64,000 bases of DNA from Paenibacillus harenae (GCF_030812415.1 NZ_JAUSST010000003.1:496001-560000), one strand, 5' to 3'. Positions 1 to 8,823 are shown, counted from the stretch's first letter. The notes: generated from the sequence alone by a model not told the origin. Program-made: numbers and translations.

Positions 1-1767
1 TTCCGGAATTTCCGTTACGTTCACTTTGTCGATCGTCAGCGTTATTTTGCCGGCTTCGATTTTGGATAGATCCAAAATATCGTCGATCAGCGCCAGCAGG
101 TCGTTGCCGGACGTATGAATAACCCGGGCGTAGCCCTCTTCCTCGGCGGTTAACGTTTTGTTGTCGTTCTCGGAGAGCATCTGCGAGAGAATCAGGATGC
201 TGTTCAGCGGCGTTCGCAGCTCGTGAGACATATTGGCCAAAAAATTCGATTTGTACTGCGAACTGATACGCAGCTTGTCCGCGTACGCCTCGAGCTCTTT
301 TTTCGCCAGCTCCAATTCCTTCGTCTTCTGCTCCGCGAACAAGTTCTGCTCCTCCAGATGCTCGGTCGTCATGCGCATTTCCTCTTGCTGCATTTGCAAT
401 TCCTCCGACTGCGCCTGCAGCTCCTCGGTTTGCGTCTGCAGCTCCTCGGTCAGCGATTGGGATTCGAGCAGCAGCTTCTCGACTTCCATTCGGCCCGCCA
501 CGTTGTTGACCGACACGCCGAAGTGATTCTCGATCTGCTCAAGCAGCTTGAGGTGCAGCGAGGTGAACGGCTCAAGCGAGGCGAATTCGATGACGGCCTC
601 GACTTTCCCTTCATACTCGACGGGCACGAGCAGGACGCTTTGCGGAGCGGTCCGGGTCAGGCCCGAAACGATTTTCGCTCCGTAATCAGCCGGGTGATTA
701 AGCAAAAACGTACGGTTTTCTTGCGCACATTGGCCGACTAACCCTTCTCCGATACGGAAGCTCCCTATCGACCGGTCTTCGCCGTAAGCCGCATAGGAGC
801 TAATCTTTACGAGCCTTTGCCGATCGCCGGTTCCTTGGCGTACGTAGAAAGCGCCGTAAGCTGCGTTCACCATCGGAGCGACCTTCGTCATGAACGATCC
901 TGCCAGCGACTGCATATCGTTAATGCCTTGCGTCATGGTCGCCACTTCGGCAACCATCTTCTGAATCCAATTTTGCATATCCAGGCTTGTCAGAAGCGAA
1001 TTGGTCGCATCCGCCAGCTCGCTTATTTCATCGCGGGTTTTCACTTTTATTCGCGTCGTAAGATCGCCGCCTACGGAAGCGATTTCCGTAATCGTCTGGG
1101 ATACCTGTTTAATTGTTTTGACAATCGAGCCTGAAATCATATAGACGATAAGGAAAGCGATGGCGGCAACGACAACGAGCATGGCGTACAAGCCGATGGC
1201 AAGCAGTTCGTTGCGGTTGTCCATTTCCATGATATAGGTCTTCGTTGTTTCGATCTCTGCATCCCGCAGCGAGTCGAAATGAATTCGGAGCTGATCGATA
1301 TCCTGCTTGCCGATGTCGTTGCGGAAGAAGGCAAGGATGCCATCTTCGTCCCCCGCTCTCTTGAGCGCAATGAGAGGTTCGCCGGACGTGTCGATCCAAT
1401 GCTGAATGGATATGCCTATGCCTTCCAAGTCCTTCTGTACGCTCGGGTTATCCGCGATGAGTTGGGTGAGGCTGTTGTAATTGGCCTCCCATGTCGTCCT
1501 GCTGTCATTATAAGGCTCCAAATAAGACTCGTTGCCGGTAATGATAAAGCCGCGCTGCGCCGTCTCCATGCTGATGATATCGTTCTCGATCTGGTTAATA
1601 AGGTTATGAACCTCGATGTCATGGCTCGTTATCGTTTCAATATCGCGCTGCAAGGAAGAGATTCTGTCGGTGACGATTACAATAGAGACGCCTAGGCATA
1701 AAACGATGAGAAAATAGCCGATGACGATTTTCAAACGAATAGGAAATCGAATAGCTTGTAGCATCAT
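1..1767 (-). CDS. Sensor histidine kinase (CHASE3-HAMP-GAF-HisKA), 3' end outside window
   Basis: The reading frame is open from an ATG at 1767 (ATGATG, preceded by GAGAGGGTG) to the left edge, giving 589 codons without a stop, so only the C-terminal part is missing. Visible in order are a membrane segment near residues 12-32, a CHASE3-like helical sensor to about 170, a second membrane segment (~180-200), HAMP (~200-255), GAF (~275-420), a Glu/Gln-rich coiled coil (repeats of TEELQ/SEELQ) and a HisKA box with SHELRTPLNS. The catalytic ATPase and any receiver domains lie outside. The architecture is that of large stress-type kinases. Its divergence from the sigB operon suggests a part in stress signalling; that link is inferred from position only. 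Confidence 0.9.
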   Translation of the reverse strand, partial: MMLQAIRFPIRLKIVIGYFLIVLCLGVSIVIVTDRISSLQRDIETITSHDIEVHNLINQIENDIISMETAQRGFIITGNESYLEPYNDSRTTWEANYNSLTQLIADNPSVQKDLEGIGISIQHWIDTSGEPLIALKRAGDEDGILAFFRNDIGKQDIDQLRIHFDSLRDAEIETTKTYIMEMDNRNELLAIGLYAMLVVVAAIAFLIVYMISGSIVKTIKQVSQTITEIASVGGDLTTRIKVKTRDEISELADATNSLLTSLDMQNWIQKMVAEVATMTQGINDMQSLAGSFMTKVAPMVNAAYGAFYVRQGTGDRQRLVKISSYAAYGEDRSIGSFRIGEGLVGQCAQENRTFLLNHPADYGAKIVSGLTRTAPQSVLLVPVEYEGKVEAVIEFASLEPFTSLHLKLLEQIENHFGVSVNNVAGRMEVEKLLLESQSLTEELQTQTEELQAQSEELQMQQEEMRMTTEHLEEQNLFAEQKTKELELAKKELEAYADKLRISSQYKSNFLANMSHELRTPLNSILILSQMLSENDNKTLTAEEEGYARVIHTSGNDLLALIDDILDLSKIEAGKITLTIDKVNVTEIPE

Positions 1768-1810
1768 AAACACCCTCTCGTTCGTAGATTCGAGCCCGTA
1801 AGTTGTATCT

Positions 1811-1816
1811 ATTATA
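1811..1816 (-). promoter_or_regulatory. Extended -10 promoter of the sensor kinase
   Basis: Read on the minus strand this is TATAAT preceded by TGT (a TGn extended -10), about 45 nt upstream of the kinase ATG. No good -35 is visible at 17 nt. It lies back to back with the SigB promoter of the divergent operon, so the two units share about 110 nt of control region. Confidence 0.5.
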
Positions 1817-1826
1817 ACATGACCTT

Positions 1827-1852
1827 GTTTCAGAACATCCTTCTAGGGGTAT
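1827..1852 (+). promoter_or_regulatory. SigB-type promoter of the DUF948-rsbW-sigB operon
   Basis: GTTTCA (1827-1832), a 14-nt spacer and GGGTAT (1847-1852) match the Bacillus SigB consensus (GTTTaa, 12-15 nt, GGGtAt) almost perfectly. It lies about 30 nt upstream of the first gene of the operon that encodes SigB itself, so autoregulation is expected. Confidence 0.85.
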
Positions 1853-1880
1853 CTATGAATAGAAGGGATGTGATAATAGG

Positions 1881-2129
1881 ATGGATCTGCTGCTATCGAT
1901 AAGTGTTGCCGTTATAGCCGTTTCCTTCGTTATCCTGTTGTACTCGCTGTATCGAACGCTGAAGCTGCTAAGGGCCGCGCTCGAGGATATGAGACAATCG
2001 ATAAGCCGGTTGGGAACGCAAGTCGCCCTTATGAGCACCGAAGCTCGGGCGGAGGAAGGAATCGTTGGCGCCGTATGCGACGGAATTGCCTCGACGGTAA
2101 GAATATGGACAAAAATAAAAAAAATATAG
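1881..2129 (+). CDS. Small DUF948-type membrane protein
   Basis: 82 residues. An N-terminal hydrophobic helix (about residues 3-25) is followed by an amphipathic stretch with LYRTLKLLRAALEDMRQSI, the pattern of DUF948 general-stress proteins (YtxG type). It is shorter than many members, and the C-terminal third is not recognisable. It is the first gene behind the SigB promoter, 35 nt ahead of rsbW. Biochemical role unknown. Confidence 0.7.
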   Translation: MDLLLSISVAVIAVSFVILLYSLYRTLKLLRAALEDMRQSISRLGTQVALMSTEARAEEGIVGAVCDGIASTVRIWTKIKKI

Positions 2130-2164
2130 GCTATAATAGAATCCATAAAGGAAAGGGAGCAGAA

Positions 2165-2614
2165 ATGAACACTACCCCGTCAAGCGTTGCGGTTACGATA
2201 CCTGCGGAAGCACAATATATCGACATCGTCCGGCTAGCCCTGTACGGAATTGCGGAGAAAGCCGGATTTTCGTTCGAGCAATTGGAAGATTTGAAGGTTG
2301 CCGTTACGGAAGCGTGCACGAATGCGGTTCTCCATGCCTATGGCAGCGGACAGCCGGGTGTCATCGATGTTCGTATCGATCTGGACAATCAAGGCATTCG
2401 CATCTGCATCAAAGACGACGGCAACAGCTTTAATTACGATCATACCGTTCAGCAATTCGTATCCCATCATCTCAAAAGTTTAAATGACGTCAAGGCGGGT
2501 GGCCTCGGCCTTTTTCTTATGCATGCATTGATGGATAATGTGGAAGTACGCACCGATAGAGGCACGGAGGTTATTCTCACCAAGCGGATTGGTAGGAAAG
2601 AGGAGATGGCATGA
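2165..2614 (+). CDS. rsbW: Anti-sigma-B factor, serine kinase RsbW
   Basis: 149 residues starting at ATG 2165 behind GGAAAGGGAG. It has the GHKL ATPase core of RsbW/SpoIIAB kinases: N box EACTNAVLHAY (49-59), KDDG (83-86) and the GGLGLFLM lid (112-119). RsbW proteins bind and inactivate SigB and phosphorylate the antagonist RsbV. The stop overlaps the sigB start (ATGA), as expected for translational coupling of a sigma/anti-sigma pair. No rsbV lies beside it in this window, so release of SigB must use a partner encoded elsewhere. Confidence 0.92.
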   Translation: MNTTPSSVAVTIPAEAQYIDIVRLALYGIAEKAGFSFEQLEDLKVAVTEACTNAVLHAYGSGQPGVIDVRIDLDNQGIRICIKDDGNSFNYDHTVQQFVSHHLKSLNDVKAGGLGLFLMHALMDNVEVRTDRGTEVILTKRIGRKEEMA

Positions 2615-3396
2615 ATTCAAATTCATCCAGCCTGGATCCCAAGGAAGCTATTCAGAAAATGCTGGTTTACCAGGCTACGGCTTGCAATGATGCGGCGACG
2701 CTGCTGCTGGCCCATTACGAGCCGATCGTAAGGATGGCGGCAGCCAAGCTGTCGCGCAGCCGTCCCGACTTATATGAGGACTTATTCCAAGTTGGTCAAT
2801 TATCGATGCTGCGATTGTTCCAGCAATATGATACAAGCAGAGAAATACCGTTCGAAGCGTATGCGATGAAAAGCGTCGTCGGACATCTGAAAAATTACTT
2901 GCGCGATAAATCTTGGTATATTCAGGTGCCGAGACGGATCAAAGAAAAAGGCCTGCTTATTCAGCAGGCTATCGATCAGCTTACGGTAGAGCGCGGCCAT
3001 TCACCACCCATCGAGGAAATAGCGGCTCATCTGGATCTGACGGTCGAAGAGACGATCGAGGTGCTTTCGAGCCGGGAAGCATACAACTACGTTTCGCTTG
3101 ATACGCCGGTCGCGAACGAAGGCGGCAGCAACGCGACGATCGGCGATCTTATCGTCACCGAAAGGAATGAATACGAAACCGTTGACACCCGACTCGATCT
3201 GGAAGAAGCGCTGGGGCAGTTGAAGGACGAGGAGAAGGAAGTGCTGCTTCTCGCCTACAACAACGGTCTTCCGCAGCGCGATATTGCCGCCAGGCTCGGG
3301 GTTTCGCAGATGAGCGTGTCCCGGATTCAGAAGCGTGCGATCGGGAAGCTGAAGGACTTGCTGGAGGAGCGCGAAGAGGAGCGGGACGACGAGTAG
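2611..3396 (+). CDS. sigB: RNA polymerase sigma factor SigB (SigB/SigF/SigG family)
   Basis: 261 residues. Region 2 (about 35-100) contains DLYEDLFQVGQLSMLRLF and the -10 recognition segment. Region 3 (about 110-185) includes the LDTPV stretch. Region 4 (about 205-255) carries the -35 helix-turn-helix with RDIAARLGVSQMSVSR. The start overlaps rsbW by 4 nt. Sporulation sigmas F and G share this architecture, but the SigB-type promoter in front of the operon and the rsbW partner favour SigB. A strong terminator follows. Confidence 0.9.
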   Translation: MNSNSSSLDPKEAIQKMLVYQATACNDAATLLLAHYEPIVRMAAAKLSRSRPDLYEDLFQVGQLSMLRLFQQYDTSREIPFEAYAMKSVVGHLKNYLRDKSWYIQVPRRIKEKGLLIQQAIDQLTVERGHSPPIEEIAAHLDLTVEETIEVLSSREAYNYVSLDTPVANEGGSNATIGDLIVTERNEYETVDTRLDLEEALGQLKDEEKEVLLLAYNNGLPQRDIAARLGVSQMSVSRIQKRAIGKLKDLLEEREEERDDE

Positions 3397-3412
3397 TTCT
3401 GCTCCTGCTTAA

Positions 3413-3464
3413 GAAAGCTCCCACCTGAGCATGCAAGCTGCATTCTCAGGTAGGAGCTTTCTCT
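3413..3464 (+). terminator. Intrinsic terminator after sigB
   Basis: A 17-bp stem (GAAAGCTCCCACCTGAG at 3413-3429 with CTCAGGTAGGAGCTTTC at 3445-3461) with one mismatch is followed by TCTCTTAT. It sits between convergent units and can serve both. Confidence 0.85.
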
Positions 3465-3487
3465 TATGACTATTATTAGTTCGAACC

Positions 3488-3688
3488 TTATTGGATCGGA
3501 TCGGGGACCAATCCTTCCTCCATAATCTCGCTATTCGTCTTCATATGCTTCATATCCATGCCAAGCCGAATGATCTCGCGCTCATTGGGCGCCATCGAGT
3601 TCATCGTCGCGGACTTCTTCTTCGCAGCTTGCTTCTCTTTGTCGAATTCGTGCTTGATTCGAGCACGAAGCAAATATAAGCTGTTCAT
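3488..3688 (-). CDS. Small hypothetical protein (66 aa)
   Basis: Starts at ATG 3688 behind GGGAGGTAATCGG, an ideal ribosome site that overlaps the end of the upstream YtxH gene, so the pair is translated as an operon. The protein is hydrophilic and rich in Lys, Glu and Met, with no membrane segment or recognised domain. It resembles small stress-accessory proteins only by context. Confidence 0.65.
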   Translation of the reverse strand: MNSLYLLRARIKHEFDKEKQAAKKKSATMNSMAPNEREIIRLGMDMKHMKTNSEIMEEGLVPDPIQ

Positions 3689-3692
3689 CCGA

Positions 3693-4016
3693 TTACCTCC
3701 CGTTAGCGTTCATTGCATGACCTACTTCCTCCTTGGCCGAGTGAATCGACCCTACGATATTCGCTCCTGATTGCTTCGCATGACCGGCCAAATCCGATGC
3801 TTCATCGGCAACGCTTTTTCCAATCGATTTCGTATGGCTGCCGGCGACAGCGGCGAGGTTCTTAGACTTTTCTTTGACGGCCTGCAGCTTCCCCGCGAGC
3901 GCCTCCCGCGTCTGCGCGCCAGACTTGGGCGCGTATAATAATGCGGACACGACACCGATTGCGCCACCTACGAGCGATCCTATCAATACGCCGCTGCTTG
4001 CATTCATCTTAGCCAT
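3693..4016 (-). CDS. YtxH-domain general stress protein
   Basis: 107 residues. The N-terminus carries a glycine-rich membrane helix (SGVLIGSLVGGAIGVVSALL, residues 7-26) followed by LYAPKSG, the hallmark of YtxH proteins (LLfAPkSG). A polar helical tail rich in Lys/Ala/Ser follows. B. subtilis relatives are SigB-dependent stress proteins. A weak SigB-like element on the minus strand (GTTTGT at about 4096-4101, 15 nt, GCGAAT) lies upstream but departs from consensus in the -10. The first gene of a two-gene unit converging on sigB. Confidence 0.82.
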   Translation of the reverse strand: MAKMNASSGVLIGSLVGGAIGVVSALLYAPKSGAQTREALAGKLQAVKEKSKNLAAVAGSHTKSIGKSVADEASDLAGHAKQSGANIVGSIHSAKEEVGHAMNANGR

Positions 4017-4091
4017 TTGCCATCCTCTCCTTTTCGTTTTTGAAAATAGTGATGCTGCTTATATATAACCGCTATTCGCTGTTTTGAATCA

Positions 4092-4229
4092 TTGACAAAC
4101 CATGAGGCAAGGTGATAATATACGAATTAATTTCATACTATACCACTAGGAATTATTAGTAATTTCTAGTCATTGACCATACAAATGGAGATGTGCGATT
4201 CGTTAAGGCGAAAGTACGTCTCTTTTTTT
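4092..4229 (+). promoter_or_regulatory. Leader copy 1: sigma-A promoter plus overlapping hairpin/terminator
   Basis: TTGACA (4092-4097) is followed by GATAAT (4114-4119) or TAATAT (4116-4121). Downstream come CCAT-ACAA-ATGG (4177-4188) and then a terminator with 5' arm GGAGATGTGCGATTCG (4187-4202), 3' arm CGAAAGTACGTCTC (4209-4222) and T7. The 3' arm of the small hairpin shares its GG with the terminator stem, so the two structures compete. The first gene starts 27 nt after the T-run. Compared with copies 3, 4 and 6, the third stem pair is A-U instead of G-C, a compensatory change. Ligand or binding protein unknown. Confidence 0.75.
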
Positions 4230-4255
4230 ATGTCAAACGATACGGAGGCATAGCA

Positions 4256-5911
4256 ATGAGCAAACACAAAAATGTGAGTCTAACGGCCGATGTACTTGTG
4301 ATCGGCGGCGGTCCGGCCGGCGCATGGGCTGCGTGGAGCGCAGCTAATGAAGGAGCGAAGGTCGTCCTCGTCGACAAAGGCTACTTGGGCTCCAGCGGTG
4401 CAACGGCACCTGGAGGAACGAATTTGTTGTACTTGCCGCCAGACAAGGAGCTGCGGGAAGCTGCGGTGCAGGCAAGGCTGAAGTCGGGCGGTTACTTGGC
4501 CGAAGCCGAATGGATTCACCGAGTGCTCGATCAAGTGTACATCAATCTGGAGCTGGTCGAGCAATGGGGTTACCCGTTCGTGCGCGACGAAAGCGGTACG
4601 CCGATGCGCGATCATCTTCAGGGGCCGGAATATATGGCCCTAATGAGGAAGGTCGTGAAGCGGGCCGGTGTCAAAATAGTCGACCAGGCGCCAGCGCTTG
4701 AACTGCTCGTCGATGAGCATGGCGTCGGCGGCGCGCGAGGTGTTCTGAGGCAGGAGGATGGCGAATGGGAGGTGCGGGCGAACGCGGTCGTTATCGCGAC
4801 CGGCGGCTGCGCGTTCCTGAGCAAAGGGCTCGGGTGCAACGTGCTGACAGGCGACGGCTATCTGATGGCGTCCGAGCTTGGAGCGGAGCTGTCGGGTATG
4901 GAATTCACGAGGCGATATGCGCCTAGCCCGGCGTACAGCTCCAATACGCGATCCCGCTTGCTTGGCTGGGCCACTTATTACGATAAGGACGGCAACCCGT
5001 TGAACGGCCAGCGAAACGGCGACTTTCTGGCAACAAAGCTGCTTGAAGGACCGGTATATGCCATTATGAACAAGGCCGATACGCCTGAGAAGCAGGCAAT
5101 CTTGCGCAAATCTCATGCGATCTTCTTCCTGCCGTATGATCGCGCCGGCATCGACGTATTCACCGAGCCGTTCCCGCTTACGCTGAGGTACGAGGGAACG
5201 GTGCGCGGCACGGGCGGCATCCGCATCGTGAACGAGCAATGCGCGACGACGGTGAACGGCCTGTATGTGGCCGGGGATGCCGCGACACGCGAGCGTATTA
5301 CGGGCGCGGCTTCCGGCGGCGGCGCGTTCAATGCCTCTTGGGCGATCTGCTCCGGCACATGGTCGGGCAAGGGAGCTGCGGAATATGCGCGGACGCAGAG
5401 CCTCGGCGCGGGCGAGCGGAATCTCCGTCCGGGAGGCAAATACGGCTTGCGGAAGGAGGAGCAGCGCGCAGAGCAATCGGCCTCGGTCGATACGCGCGAG
5501 CTTGTGAAAGCGATCCAGGACGAGGTGCTGCCGCTTGATATCAATTACTTCCGTACCGAAGCGGGATTGACGGAGTCGCTGGGGCGGTTGAATGAGCTCT
5601 GGCCGAAGGTAAACGAGCAAACGCCACAGACATCAACCGAGCGCGTTCAAGCGCGCGAGGCGGCGGCGATGGCAGCGACGGCCAGATGGATGTATACCGC
5701 CGCGCTCGCTAGGAAGGAGTCGCGCGGTGCAGGCTTGCATGTGCTGGCCGAATATCCGGAGACGGATCCGAATCAGCAATACCGGCTGCTCGTATCGGGG
5801 CTGGAGTCTATTGTGACGCGTCCCGAATCGGCTGCACACCCAGCGGTGGCTGCCGTGGCCAATGATACGGCTGCTGTGCAGAGCGCAGTTAAGGAGGTGC
5901 AGGCAGGATGA
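4256..5911 (+). CDS. AprA/fumarate-reductase-like FAD oxidoreductase, copy 1
   Basis: 551 residues from ATG 4256 (GGAGG upstream); a longer frame back to GTG 4193 would begin inside the leader terminator and is rejected. The N-terminus has the FAD dinucleotide fold (VLVIGGGPAGAWAAWSAA) and VDKGYLGSSGATAPGG. A second FAD motif lies at NGLYVAGDAA. The C-terminal part is helical, as in the flavin subunits of adenylylsulfate reductase and fumarate reductase. It overlaps by ATGA with a two-cluster ferredoxin, the expected electron partner, giving an AprAB-like pair. It is not near sulfate-reduction genes, so true APS reductase activity is unlikely. Substrate unknown; a role in sulfur-compound metabolism is inferred from the neighbourhood. 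Confidence 0.85.
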   Translation: MSKHKNVSLTADVLVIGGGPAGAWAAWSAANEGAKVVLVDKGYLGSSGATAPGGTNLLYLPPDKELREAAVQARLKSGGYLAEAEWIHRVLDQVYINLELVEQWGYPFVRDESGTPMRDHLQGPEYMALMRKVVKRAGVKIVDQAPALELLVDEHGVGGARGVLRQEDGEWEVRANAVVIATGGCAFLSKGLGCNVLTGDGYLMASELGAELSGMEFTRRYAPSPAYSSNTRSRLLGWATYYDKDGNPLNGQRNGDFLATKLLEGPVYAIMNKADTPEKQAILRKSHAIFFLPYDRAGIDVFTEPFPLTLRYEGTVRGTGGIRIVNEQCATTVNGLYVAGDAATRERITGAASGGGAFNASWAICSGTWSGKGAAEYARTQSLGAGERNLRPGGKYGLRKEEQRAEQSASVDTRELVKAIQDEVLPLDINYFRTEAGLTESLGRLNELWPKVNEQTPQTSTERVQAREAAAMAATARWMYTAALARKESRGAGLHVLAEYPETDPNQQYRLLVSGLESIVTRPESAAHPAVAAVANDTAAVQSAVKEVQAG

Positions 5912-6288
5912 TCGAGCTTGTAAGCGCGGAACGGTGCATTCAGTGCAATCTTTGTGTGAAAGTATGTCCGACCAACGTATTCGACAAGACGGAAGGCGGA
6001 GTCCCGGTCATTAAGCGGCAGGAGGATTGCCAGACCTGCTTCATATGCGAAGCTTATTGCCCGGTGGATGCGCTTTACGTATCCCCGTTCACCGATGAAG
6101 CGGTGCAGGTAGACGAGGAAGAGCTGGCTGCCAAGGGCATTCTTGGCAGCTGGCGGGAGACGATCGGCTGGGGGCCGGGCAGGCAGAAGCTTGCCGCTCT
6201 CGATCAGACGCCGTTCATCGACCGCATTTTACCTCCGCGACCGGTTCGTGCGGCGGGTATATCGGATGTGAAAGTCCAAACGAGCTAG
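5908..6288 (+). CDS. 2x[4Fe-4S] ferredoxin, AprB-like electron partner, copy 1
   Basis: 126 residues. Two complete cluster motifs, CIQCNLCVKVCP near the start and CQTCFICEAYCP about 30 residues later, bind two [4Fe-4S] clusters. They are followed by a conserved tail (LGSWRETIGWGPG, then RILPPRP) shared with the ferredoxin at 12563-12913. The start overlaps the flavoprotein stop, indicating coupled synthesis. It is expected to shuttle electrons to or from the flavoprotein in the cytoplasm. Confidence 0.88.
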   Translation: MIELVSAERCIQCNLCVKVCPTNVFDKTEGGVPVIKRQEDCQTCFICEAYCPVDALYVSPFTDEAVQVDEEELAAKGILGSWRETIGWGPGRQKLAALDQTPFIDRILPPRPVRAAGISDVKVQTS

Positions 6289-6317
6289 TTAACGCTGCGC
6301 TTTACGCGCGCTGATTT

Positions 6318-6370
6318 TCCCCGTTTTGGTTTGGATAGGTACATTTATCCAATCCAGAACGGGGATTTCT
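6318..6370 (+). terminator. Intrinsic terminator after redox module 1
   Basis: TCCCCGTTTTGG with an inner TTGGATA arm pairs with TATCCAA and CCAGAACGGGGA; the 3' side is followed by TTTCTTTT. Confidence 0.75.
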
Positions 6371-6487
6371 TTTGAAAATGGTAATATTTTCAGATTGATT
6401 TTCCGATAAATCTAGTGATGGGTTCATATTACGGAAGATACAGAGAAGAAGAGAGAAATAGAGAATAGACATAGAGGAGTGAGGACC

Positions 6488-7054
6488 ATGTTTAAACGCG
6501 TGGAAAATGAGCTGGAACTGGCAATGTTCAACGGTATATGGACTACGGTCTGGAGGGAGAAGGGTTTCGAACTGGAATTTTCGGACAAGTCGCTTGCCAA
6601 ATACATTGTCGTAACCGACGAAGGACATTGCGTGGGCACAACCGAATTTAAGCCTTACAGCATTAAAGATAGCGAGTTGAACGAAACGGCCCCGTTTCAC
6701 GAGCATCCAGACGTCATCGCTGCGGCCGACGAGATCGTCGAGATTGATAAGATGGCTATCCTGCGATCCTATCGCGGAAGATATATTTCGGACTTGCTCT
6801 CCGCTTGCGTTTATTTTGCGGAAGGAGAGCGGATTAAATATTTTGTCTCCTTGCTCGAGCCCGTATTTTTGCGCGCGCTAAAGGTTTCGTTCCGAGTGCC
6901 GCTGAAGAAGCTGGGCGACAAAATATTTTATAAAGGCGATTATGTGAACCCGGTATTGATCGACGTGGAGCAAATCTATCAAAACAAACATCGGTTCGAT
7001 TGGGTGGTTTACTCGCAAGCTGCTCTGCAGAGAAGACGGGTAGCCGCGGAATAG
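6488..7054 (+). CDS. FeeM-like N-acyl amino acid synthase / GNAT-fold acyltransferase
   Basis: 188 residues from ATG 6488 (GAGGAGTGAGGACC upstream). The central block (IVEIDKMAILRSYRGR, then DLLSACVYFAEGERIKYFVS, LLEPVFLRALKVSF and LGDKIFYKGDYVNPVLIDV) matches the layout of FeeM and autoinducer-synthase-like acyltransferases. Such enzymes join a fatty acyl group to an amino acid, which may act as a signal or lipid. The next gene, 85 nt downstream, is a chemotaxis-type transducer. Class assignment is fairly secure; substrate unknown. Confidence 0.65.
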   Translation: MFKRVENELELAMFNGIWTTVWREKGFELEFSDKSLAKYIVVTDEGHCVGTTEFKPYSIKDSELNETAPFHEHPDVIAAADEIVEIDKMAILRSYRGRYISDLLSACVYFAEGERIKYFVSLLEPVFLRALKVSFRVPLKKLGDKIFYKGDYVNPVLIDVEQIYQNKHRFDWVVYSQAALQRRRVAAE

Positions 7055-7138
7055 CAGTTTTATAAAGCGGAAGACGGAAAGCAAGGAAACAAATCAGTTC
7101 AAAACTAACCTAGCATATAGCGAAAAGGCGGAAATGAC

Positions 7139-8629
7139 ATGAAACGATCAGTTATTGAGCTAACAGATGTAGACAAGCGCAATCGATTATTAATTAAAAT
7201 TTTGTGGGGGCTGCTCGCTCTAGGCATATTAACCGATCTGGCTATCGGCTTGTCGGCGCAGTTAGTGCTGCTGCTCGCGGGCGTCGGCTTGATTACTTGC
7301 GGCGGTACGACATTATTGACCTACAAGCGAATTATGCCGGACAAAATCAAATACATCATTCCGTTTGTCCTTACGCTCCTTGTTACGATGCTGATTGTCT
7401 CCGACCCTAATCCGATCGTAAGCACCTACTTCATGGTGTATGTCAATATAGCCGTCATTACGTTGTATGCGGATTACAAAGCGATCATCTTGACGGGCGT
7501 GCTTGGCGCGGCGCTTAGCACATATATCTTCTTGGATACGGAATTGCAGACGCGCTTATTTCCGGGGGAATCGCTCGCCTATCTATACCTGTATCTGATC
7601 TTCGCTACTGCGGCGCTTGCGGTATCCGCCAACTTTAGCGGACGCTTGCAGCGGCAGGTCATGGAGAAGCAACAGGAAGCAGTCGCATCCAAGGACATGG
7701 CGGAAGCGCTATTGGACAAGATGAAGTCTTCGATCATGCTGCTTACTGAATTCAGCAGCAGCCAGCAGACGACCGTTCGTTCAACGGGCGACATATCGCG
7801 GGAAGTGACGGCGACATTCAGCGAGATGTCGGCAGCGATCGAGAAGCAGACGGGAACGATTCTGAACCTAAATGAATCGGCCCAAATGATGGACAATGAC
7901 GTGAAACTGCTGCTTGACGGTACGTCGCTGCTGGAGCGGTATTCGACTGAAAACGCGGAGCTCACCGAGCGGAACAGCGAGCAGATGGCATCGCTGAGCA
8001 CGGAGGTAGAGCGCGTTCGCGTCATTATCGGCCATACGGTCGAGATGATGAAGCTGCTGAGCGAGCAGAACGACCGCGTCAGCTCGATTGTTGGCACGAT
8101 CAGCGACATCTCGGAGCAGACGAACCTGCTTGCGCTTAATGCCGCAATCGAGGCGGCGAGAGCGGGCGAGCACGGCAAAGGTTTTGCCGTCGTATCGGGC
8201 GAGGTGCGAAAGCTGGCTGACAATTCCCGTAAGGCGACGAACGAGATCGCGGATATTTTGACAGGCATAAGGACGCAGATCAGCGCCGTGCATGAGCAAG
8301 TAGAGCGCGGTCAGTACGCGGTGCAGACGAGCAAGGAAGCTTCGCAGCAGGTACAGTCGCTAATCGGTCAGATCAATGAAAATACCGGTCTTGTCAAGGA
8401 GCACTCGATTACGGTCGGCAGCTCCGCCATCCGTCTGAACGATCAGTATGCCGCTATGGCGGACGAGATGGTCAATATCGCCGCAACGACGGAGCAAAAT
8501 ATGGCTTCGGTCGAAGAAGTTCACGCGAGCATGGAGACGCAGGATCTCAAGATTCATACGATGGTCGAGCAATACGCCCAGTTGGATCAACTTCTAACGG
8601 AGCTTAAGCAAATGGTGGGAAAAATCTAA
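7139..8629 (+). CDS. Methyl-accepting chemotaxis-type transducer without HAMP
   Basis: 496 residues. The N-terminal ~170 residues are almost wholly hydrophobic, with about six membrane helices and no periplasmic sensor domain. A short linker follows, then the coiled-coil signalling domain with the conserved hairpin tip [18 protein letters not shown] at about 325-342, which docks CheA/CheW. No HAMP is recognisable. The integral sensor suggests detection of a membrane-soluble or membrane-state cue. It directly follows the acyltransferase gene, so sensing of an acyl product is possible but unproven. Confidence 0.85.
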   Translation: MKRSVIELTDVDKRNRLLIKILWGLLALGILTDLAIGLSAQLVLLLAGVGLITCGGTTLLTYKRIMPDKIKYIIPFVLTLLVTMLIVSDPNPIVSTYFMVYVNIAVITLYADYKAIILTGVLGAALSTYIFLDTELQTRLFPGESLAYLYLYLIFATAALAVSANFSGRLQRQVMEKQQEAVASKDMAEALLDKMKSSIMLLTEFSSSQQTTVRSTGDISREVTATFSEMSAAIEKQTGTILNLNESAQMMDNDVKLLLDGTSLLERYSTENAELTERNSEQMASLSTEVERVRVIIGHTVEMMKLLSEQNDRVSSIVGTISDISEQTNLLALNAAIEAARAGEHGKGFAVVSGEVRKLADNSRKATNEIADILTGIRTQISAVHEQVERGQYAVQTSKEASQQVQSLIGQINENTGLVKEHSITVGSSAIRLNDQYAAMADEMVNIAATTEQNMASVEEVHASMETQDLKIHTMVEQYAQLDQLLTELKQMVGKI

Positions 8630-8650
8630 TTGTTCAGGCGTATCGAACTA

Positions 8651-8793
8651 TTGACGAATTTGCCGCTGCATGTTAAATTATATTTAATCCTATTGCATTA
8701 GTCGGATATAAGAATGAATAGGCAAGCGGCGCTCGCTGGTAAACTGGAGGCGCATGATGACCGAGATTGGTTTTGGTTGTTATGCGTCTTTTT
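8651..8793 (+). promoter_or_regulatory. Leader copy 2: promoter plus hairpin/terminator (most diverged)
   Basis: TTGACG (8651-8656) with TAAATT at 17 nt (8674-8679). CTGG-TAAA-CTGG (8736-8747) can pair with two G-U wobbles and runs into GGAGGCGCAT, whose GGCGCAT pairs with ATGCGTC (8782-8788) before T5. The order and overlap match the other copies, but the GACC start is missing and the terminator loop is longer. The gene downstream is a nitroreductase. Confidence 0.6.
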
Positions 8794-8823
8794 GCATTTT
8801 AACTGAACAGGAGATGAAGGAAA

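Noticed and set aside
4640..5620. Long antisense open frame opposite flavoprotein 1 (minus strand), with similar ones opposite the chemotaxis transducer, NHL protein, cysK and LacI genes
   Set aside because: GC-rich third positions create open antisense frames. They lack ribosome sites and recognisable domains, and cover well-defined sense genes.
4256..5911. True adenylylsulfate reductase (AprAB)
   Set aside because: The subunit layout is similar, but no sulfate adenylyltransferase, QmoABC or Dsr genes are nearby and the bacterium type is unsuitable.
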